Below are positions 1 through 10,300 of a DNA stretch of 64,000 nucleotides, one piece after another. The number at the start of each line of letters is the position of its first letter. Within the stretch, counting starts at the first letter, position 1. Source of the DNA: Heligmosomoides polygyrus polygyrus (lineage: Eukaryota; Nematoda; Chromadorea; Rhabditida; Heligmosomidae); NCBI GenBank assembly GCA_947396885.1, contig OX377202.1:75674643-75738642 (forward strand), read 5' to 3'. The notes under the pieces are model-generated. The model worked only from the letters and a program-made list of their open reading frames with translations, ran no database searches and was not told where the DNA came from. Both the position numbers and the translations under genes were made by a program.

Positions 1-429
1 AAGCGCTCGTCGTAGCTTGCAGTTTCTTTGAGGACTCCAGCAACTGTTGTTGGTCTGTTTAACTCGGCCGGACTTTTTCCGCGCCGATCGTCATCGAAAT
101 TCATCGCCACTCGTTCATTGGGATTTTCGGCGATTCTGAGAGCGTCTGTTCCAGCGCTGGCGGCGAGCGGCTTTGCTTGAGACTTGATGGCCTCGCCGGC
201 GAAGTTGAGCTGAAAATCGGCAACACCTGCGGTCACCGAGCCCGCTCTCCTCTTTCCGTGGCCGACCGAAGGTCGCGGGGCCCTCGGTCCACGATCCGAA
301 TTCCGCCTGACTTCGCCGGAACCACCGCCGACCGATCCGTTCGCAGCCGAACCGCCGTCTCCGGACGCGGATTCGGTCCGGTCGGTTGGAGGAGTCGGAC
401 CGGGAGGTCGAATCAATGGGGGCGATTCT
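1..429 (-). CDS. Unrecognised protein, partial exon at window edge
   Basis: On the minus strand one frame stays open for 143 codons from the stop at 430-432 to the first base of the window, so the gene continues outside. The translation begins with a Pro/Thr/Ser/Gly-rich, probably disordered part (GSVGGGSGEV), then a more normal part (DFQLNFAGEAIKS, ERVAMNFDDDRRGK) ending TVAGVLKETASYDERL. The stretch is much more GC-rich than its surroundings. No ATG in this frame fits a start near 429, so the segment is probably an internal exon with an acceptor near 430 (GATGAG on the minus strand). Another minus frame also has an ATG (reading MRIAPIDSTSR) and is open to 115, so a frameshift or alternative start cannot be excluded. 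I do not recognise the family. Confidence 0.42.
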
Positions 430-432
430 CAT

Positions 433-1278
433 CGATGGCGGCTGACCTCTCGGCTCGGAGTGCCGGGTCAAAGTCATATTTACCCCCCGATATTAGCCGG
501 CGCCTCTCCAGACGCGCCACGCTCTTCTACTTTCACTCCGGTATCGATCCGCTCTGAACCCACTCCATCCCTTGAACTTCTCGCATCCCATCTTCGACCT
601 CCCGTCCGAGCTGCCTACCTCTCCTCGCTCGCCGTTCGCACGCCACCTACTCCTTTCAGCTGCACTCCTTCGCCTGCGCGCTTTCTTTTTTTCCTGACGA
701 AAACTCGGATGTCGGACGTCTCCATTTTCTGCTTCTGAAGCCTTGTTGCTGCACTGATCTTAATGATCTGCAGAGTTGTAGTGTTCTGGCTGAAGCTTCA
801 CTTTACATACAGATGAAAGGCGAGGCGAAACCCTTAGTGACTAACACATCATCGACGCAAAAATTGGCTTTCCTATCGCCAAGGTCTTGATTTTTAGAAT
901 TATATGGAGCTCTTGTTTCAGTTGCGGCCTTTTCCGATCTCTTTTTGCTCTCGATCTCTTCGACGCTCATTAATCAATGCTTCTACATAGAGAGGGCATA
1001 GGCTGGTCAGAACTGTCCGGCGCTTTGATCGAGCAACTTCTTCTTTTCCCACTTCCTTCGGTCGCATTGTCAGAGGCAGATTAGGTAGTATTTCTATTGC
1101 TGCATTGGGAATAGGTATGGATTCAAGGTCACTGAAAATACCCACCATTAGAATGGTTTCTTAAATCCAACTTCCCCACGTTCTCCATCATACTCTTGAA
1201 TAAAACATTATGGGATCGATTCAACACCGAAGTTCAGCATGTATTACTATTAATGATTCATTACATAGTTATGTGGAG
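433..1278. other. No gene seen
   Basis: C- and T-rich sequence follows the left-edge exon, then AT-rich sequence. There are only short random open frames and no splice-linked coding signal. A short Pro/Ser-rich plus-strand frame at 460-738 looks like a shadow of base composition. Confidence 0.5.
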
Positions 1279-1548
1279 ATGAGGGGCGCGCAGTAGCGCA
1301 GTCGAAGGAGAAGTCGCCCATGGTGAACACTCTTATTCAAGGCTCTAGGCTCGCCAGGACAAGCGAACCTCTCATCCTTCTGGGCATGGTGAATTGATAC
1401 CCAGCCTCCTTTGGAACAATCAGTCACTGAGCTCTCATCGGCTGACCACCGCACATCATTGTGTGGGCCAATGCAAATTCAATGCGCCTTCCCGATATCC
1501 CGCAGAAGTGGAATACGAGGCGCATCCGCATCGCAGAGGGATGGACTA
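1279..1548 (+). repeat. tRNA-derived SINE copy 1
   Basis: The head carries a pol III A-box-like tagcgcagtcgaagg (about 1293), followed by a body shared with the copies at 9418-9711 and 18766-19018. That body has the (c)atcggctgaccaccgca core, the cgatatcccgcagaag stretch and a GCGC-rich end. The B-box region is degenerate here. The orientation is head to tail on plus. Confidence 0.75.
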
Positions 1549-3139
1549 ACAACGACGTTTATTCTTTCGTTTATTCTTTGCGTTGCTGTGTTCTTGTGCA
1601 GTGCGATTGGCAATAACAGAACGATGAAGCCGTCAACAACATTTGCTGACGAGCGGTAGCATTAGCTGAAAGTCTTAAAAGGAGAACCGCTGGGCAAAGT
1701 CGGAAGCAGCGGTGCTGGGAACTCATATTCTCACGAAAGAATCATGGCTTGGCTCCGAATAATGCCTCCCGCGAAGTTTCTCAAACAGGGGAATGTCCTT
1801 TGAGTGAAAAAAACGCGACTGTAGTTTTGATTTGCCGTGCAAACATTTCGACGAAAGAATCTGGGACAAGAACAGAACGTGGCCGACTCAATGCACTTAA
1901 ATCAGAAAAAGTAAACGTAGAAAACAAATAAGAGCCGGTACATCATTCCTCAGCCTTAGAGAACTGCCGGGATAAAATACGGGAAGTCGTTCACTAATTT
2001 AACGCATGAGTTTAGAATTTCCACAGATATTGGACGCCATTGGGTCACGGACGTAAAAAATATAAAAAAATGACCACTTAGAGGAAATTATAAGACTCAT
2101 CACCATATAAAGCAGCGAAACCGATGGAAATCTGTTGAATCGAAAGTCGCTGGGTTCCTTATATAAAGCATTGGTTCCTTATGCCCTTAGGACCTCACAA
2201 ATCTTATGCGTCGCATTCAGAAGATATGTATTGTGGGGTGGGATCCATTCTTGCCGCACTGTACAAGAACCATATCCATCGATCTCAGCTCACATCTATC
2301 TATCAGGTTATGGACGTAATTTGAATTCTCTGGAAAAAGTGTTAGACTTTGAGTGAAGGCCAGACTGTAGGTCACTGCTGTTTTGACAATAAGGACGTGG
2401 GAATTGGACGGTTTCTAAAAACGATGCGTTCAACAGTGAATCGTTACTCGTTTGAGTGCACAATTTTAGTGCAAATAATTATGCAAATAAACAACCATTT
2501 TCTCATCGCATTGAACACTTTTCCAAGCTGGCCTAAGACTTTTGAACTCAAAGTAAACTGTTCCAGATTGAAACGAGCTTCTTCTACAATAAACTATAGG
2601 CTCTACAAAGAGCTTTTTTGAAGTTTTGACTCCTCTACCCAATAAATGAACGTATCGTTTAAACTTTATAGAATGTTTTATTTCTTTAGGAGAAATAGTG
2701 ATTCAAAGCTCGTTTTAAAGAGCAGAAAGTCGGCTATTTTTAGTACCAAACAGATTGCGCCATGGCCTCTTCAGAGACCGCGATTTTTATTCAATTTATG
2801 GCAGAATTTGTGTTTGCATGGAGTTTGACATCTGTTAACGATGCAGCAATAACAAATCAATCAAATAAAATCTGCGGGAACCTTTTGTGTGCATGGCGCG
2901 ATTTTATGCTTCAATGTGCTATATGACTGCTCTTTGCTATGCTTTATTACAAATTTCAATTTATTATTATTTTTTTTTAAATTTTTATCAAATTATTATA
3001 CCTACAGGAGCAGGCAAATTTAAAAATTTCAAAGAAAGTTATATCAAATTTTCCATGGACAAAATTTTTTCTTGCCGTCTTATGGAGGCTTTAGTTAAAC
3101 ATGCCTAAAGGTCTTTTCGGTTCGCTAATCCAACGTATG
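1549..3139. other. No gene seen
   Basis: AT-rich intergenic sequence with only short unsupported frames on both strands. No RNA gene or clear repeat was seen. Confidence 0.5.
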
Positions 3140-3276
3140 ATTGTTTGCCTAATCCAACGTGTGTTTGTTGGTAACGAGTGCATCCTTGTCAGAGCATCAA
3201 TTTGCCAACATTGATCGTGCAGATTTCTCCATACTACTGTTGCACAATTCTAGTTCTCTTTGTTTGTGGTGTAGTT
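3140..3276 (+). repeat. Dispersed repeat A, copy 1
   Basis: This is nearly the same as 8003-8134: both run from ctaatcc through agagcatcaatttgccaac and cgtgcagattt to ctctttgtttgtggtgtag. The two copies have the same orientation. No coding capacity or terminal repeats were seen. Just downstream (3300-3410) lies an inverted, degenerate version of the repeat at 10545-10735. Confidence 0.75.
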
Positions 3277-3410
3277 CGCTTTGATTTCAAAAGTCCTAAA
3301 GCTAGCTAAAAAAGTGTTGACATGAAAAAAATGCCCAGTTTGATTTGAAAAGTGTCAAATTCGACGTGAAAATGGTATAAATACCCCAATGTAAATAGGA
3401 GGATTTCAAA

Positions 3411-5244
3411 AGTGAATTCTCTTGCAACTTACCTAAGTTGGTTGTAACTCCTTGTTCGGTTGACGTTCCGGCATTCTCGCCTTGCCATGGTCCATTAGGA
3501 ATGAACAGCTAACGTCTACCTTCAGTCTACCTGGGCTTGAGAGGGATGGACACATCATAACGCCATCATACTGTAAGGAAGCCGAGAATTCGGCCGACCA
3601 AAGGTTTATAAAATTTTTGCACAGCTATAAGAACGTCGCCCGCAACACCAGTGATGTAAACATTTATCGAGAACTATGCATGGACTTTGCAGAAGCCGGC
3701 TTCCAGCTAGCCAGAACCCCGCAGTAAAGGACTATGGAAGCGGTTCATTCTCAAAAAATACTAGCGCAATCCTAGTTTGGCCGACCACACAAAATTGGGG
3801 CCACTGCTCTCTTTTCCTATGTCCCACCACTCCTCTAGAAATCGCAGGGGGACTCTCACACCGTGAAGTAGCAGGAGGAGTCAGCGGATGCTGCTGCTCA
3901 AGGTAGCGGATGCTGCGAGAAAGCACCACTTGGGCCCCCAGCTACAACTGCACCAAATCACTTTTTGTACGCATTCAAGATTTCAGAAAAATGCTCATTT
4001 TTAAAGGAACAAAAAGTTCGAAGTTAAGCATCCAACAGATGGAGATTTTTCACCTGCCCGAATAAGTAAACTATTTCTTCTTAGACTGTTTTGTTTAACG
4101 ATTATTTGGTTGGCAGTACTATTCTTCCAGGTTCAAGAAGGTTTCCAGGGCTTCTCCTCCTTGATGAGTTGTTATTTTGCCGATACTGCAGTGTGTCTGT
4201 ACCAACAAGTTTTACACGTGCGCTGTTGTAGTACACCACGAAAATGTCGAACTCGGGGCAACACTTTTATCAGAAGCTGAACTCGAATCGGCCTCCTCTG
4301 CTGTCACACGAAGCCGTCCTCCTTCCATCACTACTTTCTTCTCAGTATTATTAATATTAATTGCCGTAGTAGCCTAAACCCTACCCTGGAGTGATCTCAA
4401 ATCTTTGCTCAAGAGCCCTCGGTCTCTATTTATTAAGCCGAAAACGATTTTAGGTGTAATCGTCATCAGAGGAATCCATCCTCAATGAGGCAATTGCGTC
4501 TTCCTTCCATGCCCTAACACTTTCCTAAACTTATCCAGGATCCTAAATGTCGTATTCAACAGTTGGGCTACCGGGCAAATTCAGAAGAGGGCTGGAGGAC
4601 CGAGACCTCTTTTGCTCTGTCCGGACAGAGGGGCAGGTTGTGTTCATGTTCGGGTTCCTTTGATGAGACTCTCATTCTGTTCTGCTGCTTCGAGCTTCGT
4701 AATGGACGCATCTCAGCGGCATAAATCTCCTCGTTTATGGACTGCTCGTTGTTCGCAAAAAGCCGACAGATGTTCTTCGAGGTTCAATAGATTTAAAGAA
4801 TCTATGCCTTCGGTTTTACTGTCGCTGGAAAAAGCGCTGGCGTTGAGTTTTCCGACAGAGTTTCGAAGTCATCTTCCCATTCTACACTTTGAATTCAGCG
4901 TTGTTTCATCGCTTATGCTTTTTTTTTTTGACGGAATCCTTGGAACTCTCGTAGTGTTACCGTGCGAAAATGTTGGCCGTTCCATGCATCTGCCAATATT
5001 ACTTTGCCAATGTTCTTCCAGTAAGGGCGTATCCCGCTCACAGATTGCAATTAAAGACGAGCACTACCAGGCAGTTTGGGTACCTGAGTGTCGTCGTCTC
5101 ATCAAATCATTACACTAGAACTGGCTATTTTCCAAAATGTTTCACAATTGCTAAGATTTCTAAACGATATGCTATCATGCTACCGTCACCCTGAAAAAAA
5201 TTGTCATTTTTGCGCTGATAACTGAATATAAAGTTAATGATACG
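3411..5244. other. No gene assigned
   Basis: The stretch contains the longest unexplained plus-strand frame in this part (4612-5118, 168 codons; Ser/Cys/Leu-rich). I could not match it to a family, and it lacks a convincing start context or splice partners. No RNA gene was seen. Confidence 0.35.
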
Positions 5245-5495
5245 CGGGTATCGCATCCGAAGAAGTCGTAGGGCATGCACCCCGACTGAACGTTCGGATT
5301 CACAGGTCATCTATGCCTTTCACTGGTAGAGTCGGCTTGTCGGTACCAGACTTCTATGGAAACGATAAAACGGTGACCTGTTCACCGGCTGCCCATCGCA
5401 AGTCATTGTGTAGACCAAGCGTGTATTCAAACTGCCTGCACGATATCCCGTTGTGGTAAAACGCGTAGCACAACCCAGGAAGGAATTCAATAACA
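5245..5495 (+). repeat. tRNA-derived SINE copy 2 (degenerate)
   Basis: Aligns by eye with the SINE body elsewhere in the window: gttcggatt in the B-box position (about 5291), ttgtcggtaccagactt, caccggctgcccatcgcaag and cgatatcccg, then a tail ending near aaggaattcaat. The A box is badly eroded. Orientation is plus. Confidence 0.65.
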
Positions 5496-7328
5496 TTACC
5501 ATTATCCCTTATAAACTAAATGAATAAATAGACAGATATATTGGAGCCAGTGCCACTGCTTAAGACGTGAATACGAAGAACAATTGCCCAAGGGATTTCC
5601 CGCTGCCATCGGCTTAATGTCGTGTGACTCACTCTGACGACTCTGTTGTGAAGACAAATGACCACAAGGAACAATTGGTGTTTCTGTGAATTGTGAAAGC
5701 TGCAGACAGCGATAAGGCAAAGGCTAAAAGATAGGGATTTCCCGATCCACCATATTTCTTTTGACGCCTTTTTATGGGTTACAGCTCCGAAAATGGTGCT
5801 GACCAACGAGAACATTATTAAACGAGAATAATCACAGCAGTGATCATTTCATCCAAGTTTTACTCCTCCTCAGTTTACCAACACTGCCCGCTTAGAAGCC
5901 TTGCTCGAAACTCCTGTCACAAGCATGCTGCACGTAAGGCGATGTCTCCACAGTGTTTCTTCACTGAAATCAATGTTACTGTGGGGGCTGGCGTTAGCCG
6001 CTGTCGTTTCAGACATGGTGTTTCCAATCCTGAACCTTGCAGTTCCCAGTTTCGACATTAAATAAGTGCCGTGCTTCAAAGACTCCTTCATTCTCGTCGT
6101 ACCTCATTGAAGCATGATTTTTACAGTAAGCAAAGGTTCACTCGCTGTGCATATTCGCCTTTGCCTCTCTTTATTACGAAAAAAAAGACACTCTGATCGT
6201 CCAAGGACCTTGAAAGTAAAGAAAACAGAATAGAGGAAAGCGATATTATTAATTCTTTTTTATAATGGCTTGGTGAACGAAATTGGATGATAAATGCTAC
6301 CTTTACTGATTTTTTTTCACGGCATCTGTTCATTTCATTCTAGTGCACTATGAGTTCAAAAAACACACCGTGCCTTGTCTTTCATAAATCCTTTGAAGTT
6401 CCGAGGCTCCTGTTCGCACGCAGGTCATTCCTAAGCCTAGAAATGATGGAGAACATTGTGAGGTCGTGTACTCAAAATGCCGCTCACCCTTACGAGCGAA
6501 CTCTTATGGCTTGCTAATTGATGCAACTCTTGTTAAGTCGGAGCAGAAATTCTTATCAGAATTCGAGTTCTCCCTAGTTTTATTTTGTGCTTCAGATATT
6601 TTTTCTGAAAAGTTGTTTCTTACTCAATAAGTGGCAGTTTGCTCGCAGATTCATTAGGAAGACTTTTTTGCGCAGTAGTTTTTCGAGAACTCATGTGAGA
6701 TAATGGCGCTAAGAAATACTTGACTATTTATCATTGGTGGCCTAGACTTAGTCAAGGCTTGTATGGAGGTAGTGGCCTCTAATGTTCTCTCCTTTTGAAA
6801 TATTGTTTTAATAGCCCCATAAATATTTTCCAATGACTATTATGCCATGCTTTACTTTGTTTTATCTAAATACAACTTTTAAATAATGTGTAGCGCATGT
6901 ATTTGCTCCTGTTAACAATTCTGATGGCATTCTCCACCCAATAGCTACTCAGGCGAGCATTTGACTTCTTAAGGAGCGAAGGCGTCGCAATCAGGAGTAA
7001 CTCCAGGCTGCTGGCTGTTTAGGCTAGGCCTAGACAACCAGCCAGCAGGCTAGGCTATGTAGCGGCTTGTGCGCAGCACGAGGGCCCGTTTCGGTGGCGT
7101 ATCCGTTCGCCGGTGATGCGATCGCTCTCGCTTCGCTTCGCGCCACCACCTCCGTCGCGAAAGAACTTGCATTCTGCGGTTCGCAATTTTATCTTCGGTT
7201 TCAGTGAAACGAAAGCGACTGACACTGGCCGATAAGCGAAGGCGTTTTCAGCGCCCCGGCTCGGCTTCCCTCTCTCAATTTTTGAATCGCAGCCACTTTT
7301 CGAGTTGCTTTGTCTCTTTGCGAGAACG
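5496..7328. other. No gene seen
   Basis: Overlapping short frames occur on both strands at 5500-6330, none with family signatures. The last 250 bases become GC-rich and probably form the promoter or 5' region of the gene starting at 7348. A TTTCAG at 7191-7196 could be an outron acceptor. Confidence 0.45.
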
Positions 7329-7347
7329 CTTGCAATTTGCAGAGATT
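7329..7347 (+). promoter_or_regulatory. Possible trans-splice acceptor before the 7348 start
   Basis: The sequence tgcaatttgcag ends at 7342, five bases before the ATG at 7348. A consensus-like TTTGCAG a few bases upstream of the first ATG is what a spliced-leader acceptor looks like in nematodes. It could also be an ordinary 3' splice site of a 5' UTR intron. Confidence 0.4.
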
Positions 7348-10300
7348 ATGGCTGTCGCCGAGGACAGTGCTCTTAGTGGATTGCACCAATTCCTCGCTGC
7401 CAGTCAGGTAAGTCAGTCAGTATGAACACCAGGATTGTATACTGGATAGTCTGGAGCTTGACCCTTTCCTTGCAGCCACTGCAATCTCTGCATCGGTCCC
7501 CAGACAAGATGCCCACTATGGACGACATTATGAACACCGTACTGCAACAAATTCCGGCATTCAACTATCCGGTAAGTTCCAATGGGCTGGGTTTCACTCC
7601 GAATCGAATTATGTTTGATTATAAAGTCACCATATTTTTTGATTTATGTGCAGCGTCGGGCAAAGCGGCAACTAGATTGTTGCTGCAGCATTCGCCTCAT
7701 CTTTTACCAAAAATGCGACTGGATTTTTTTTGCATTTGATATTTCAAAAAAGGCTTCCTTGATCACTTTCCGGAACTGCGCTATGCAGTTTCTGGTATTA
7801 TGGTTAGTTGAACGGCTGCTCGCAGTTCATCTATTCTGGAGGAAATTCCTTGCGCCTCGTACTACTGCGCCGAAATTCCTAAACGAAATTCCTTGCGCCT
7901 CGTACTACTGCGCCACATCTGCTGCGAACCAAAAACGAGCGTTATAAACTTGAATTTCAAAGCCTCAGACAACTAACTGAGCACCATCTGCACTTTTAAA
8001 TGAGCCTAATCCGAAGTGTGTTTGTTCGTATCTTGTGCATCCTAGTCAGAGCATCAATTTGCCAACATAGTTCGTGCAGATTTTTTCATACCATTGCTGC
8101 ATAGTTCTAGTTCTCTTTGTTTGTGGTGTAGTGTGATGATTAATACTGGGAGAGAGTGCTCCATTCAAGGATTGAGTTCGAATTAAGAGGACGTGTCGCA
8201 GATATCATCCGGTATCCTATATATTATTTTCATAGTCTTGTACACATAGTACTAATACATAGTACCTATCGGCAGCCAATATCGATTGAATTTATCTATT
8301 TTTGTAGGTTATGACACTTTTGATTAGCTAATTCCAAGTGGTAGTCGCGCAGTTATATTCTATATAATAAGAGAGGACTATGTGTATGGCTGGAGGTCCG
8401 AATGCACCTTCGAAGACGAGAGTACACCTGGAAATAGGGACCGTTTTGAAGACACGCTACTACCCTAGTATATCCTACTATCCAATTCTACCACCCGTAT
8501 CACCTGTCGTCCCGATGATCATCGAGTTGCTCGGTAGCAACGTCTCCATTTGTCCCTGACGCATGCCAGAGTGCTCCGATGGTTCTTTCTCGCTCGCGGG
8601 ACCTGAAGAACGTCATATCGTTCGGTCAGAGATTTCATGAAAAAATCTGACCGATGTGTTATGGGCGTCCAGGCGTTCTCTTCACGTGAATCCACGTTCT
8701 TACCGTGGTAAAGGTAAAAGGAGATTGGTATAAAAAGGCCAGTAGAGCTATCTCATCGGAATACTTTGGCATATTGGCTTAAAATAGATACTAATTAGTG
8801 CTTTCTATATAGTGATCCCGATTTTTCAATAGATTCTAAATTTAGCTGCTTTTGATGCGGTTTTCGCCTAATGGCATACTTTTGTGAAGTTAGCTGTAGT
8901 GACGAAATGAATGAGTTTTAGACTCCGATAGATGCAAAAGCGGCTGGGTCATCGGACAGCGACACTCCTCGTAACCAGAGCCCGAACAGCGACAGCGCTA
9001 CGGAGACACAGCCGGCTCTCAGCGGGAAGGAAACGAGGTAGCGGAATTAACATCACTTCTAACTCTTCAGCAAATGCTGGTTGTCTTTTAGAGCAGTTAT
9101 TGTTTGTTAGTTACTTTTACGTATAGTTTTAGGCCATACCGTCAGGAGCCGTGGCATGAGTGCTTCACTACCGTCAGCAAAAAGGAGTTCGAAGCTCTGA
9201 TATATTCGCTTTACGTCATGGCCAGAGACGACAAGAAGTTAGACGGATATGAATAGTGAGTTCCCTAGGAACCATTGAAGGAGTGGTGGGGCTTTTGGAG
9301 CAGAAAGAAGGCGTAAACTTTCTTTGAGCTCAAGAACCTACAAGGGTAGGGTCTTCAACGGAAGATCATGTTGGGGAGTACCCCCCACACCAAGGCGTAA
9401 ACTTGTGGTTTTAAATGGATAAAGGATAAAGGACGGCGTTACTCAATCCCTTCTGGGATGCGCCAGCGCATTCTACTTCTACGGGATGTCGTGGAGGCGA
9501 CATGAATGCGTATTTGGCCATACAATGAGTTGCGGTGGCCAGCCGATGAACAAGTCAGCGCTTCATCCTTCCCAGACAAGTCTGGTACCAATTCACCGAC
9601 CCCGGAGGGATGGAAGGCTTGGTTGGCCTGGGCGGGAAATCCGAACCAGGAACCTGGTATCGGGTGCACGCGACAGTCGCGCCTCCTCCGACTGCGCTAC
9701 ACGCGCCCGGTTTTAAATGAGGCTGATTAAAATCAGTAAAAATTTGTATCGGCATAAAAGATACAGGCGCTGGCATTAACTATGGCGAGACTTCCAGTGA
9801 GTGTGGAAATCACTTTTGAGCATCGTTGACAAAGAGGAAACAACCAGGAGTCCGACCATATATTCGGACGTACCAAGGCGAGCAAACACTACATTACGTT
9901 ACCTCTCAGCGACGCTTCCATAGGAAGTGAAGAGGCCCAGCCGCAGCTGATATATCTAGATAGGAAAGTAGAGACGAAAGTAAGTCTATACACTAATTAA
10001 CCAGCAGTTTATTGACAGTATCTGTACACGACAGCCGTTGCAGAGGGCCTATGTGGAAGTTACCGGTGACAGACATGAAGAGCTTTTTTAGGTAATTTGA
10101 ATCTTCCTTCGACATAGCGGGATCTTATGGTTGGTCTAGACATACCATTTTCTTATCTACCGTTTGGGATAATAACTGATTTGTGCTAAAATATGGTCGG
10201 TATTAGTTTTAGTGTGAAATCGACTTCAACGTCTCGAGCATTTCAATTCCACCTTTCCGAAAGATTTAAAACTGCTGCTCTGGCCGGTTCAACTGCACGT

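Noticed and set aside
4612..5118. 168-codon plus-strand open frame
   Set aside because: No recognised motif, odd Ser/Cys/Leu-rich composition, no splice partners, and the opposite strand also has coding-like stretches. Not enough to call a gene.
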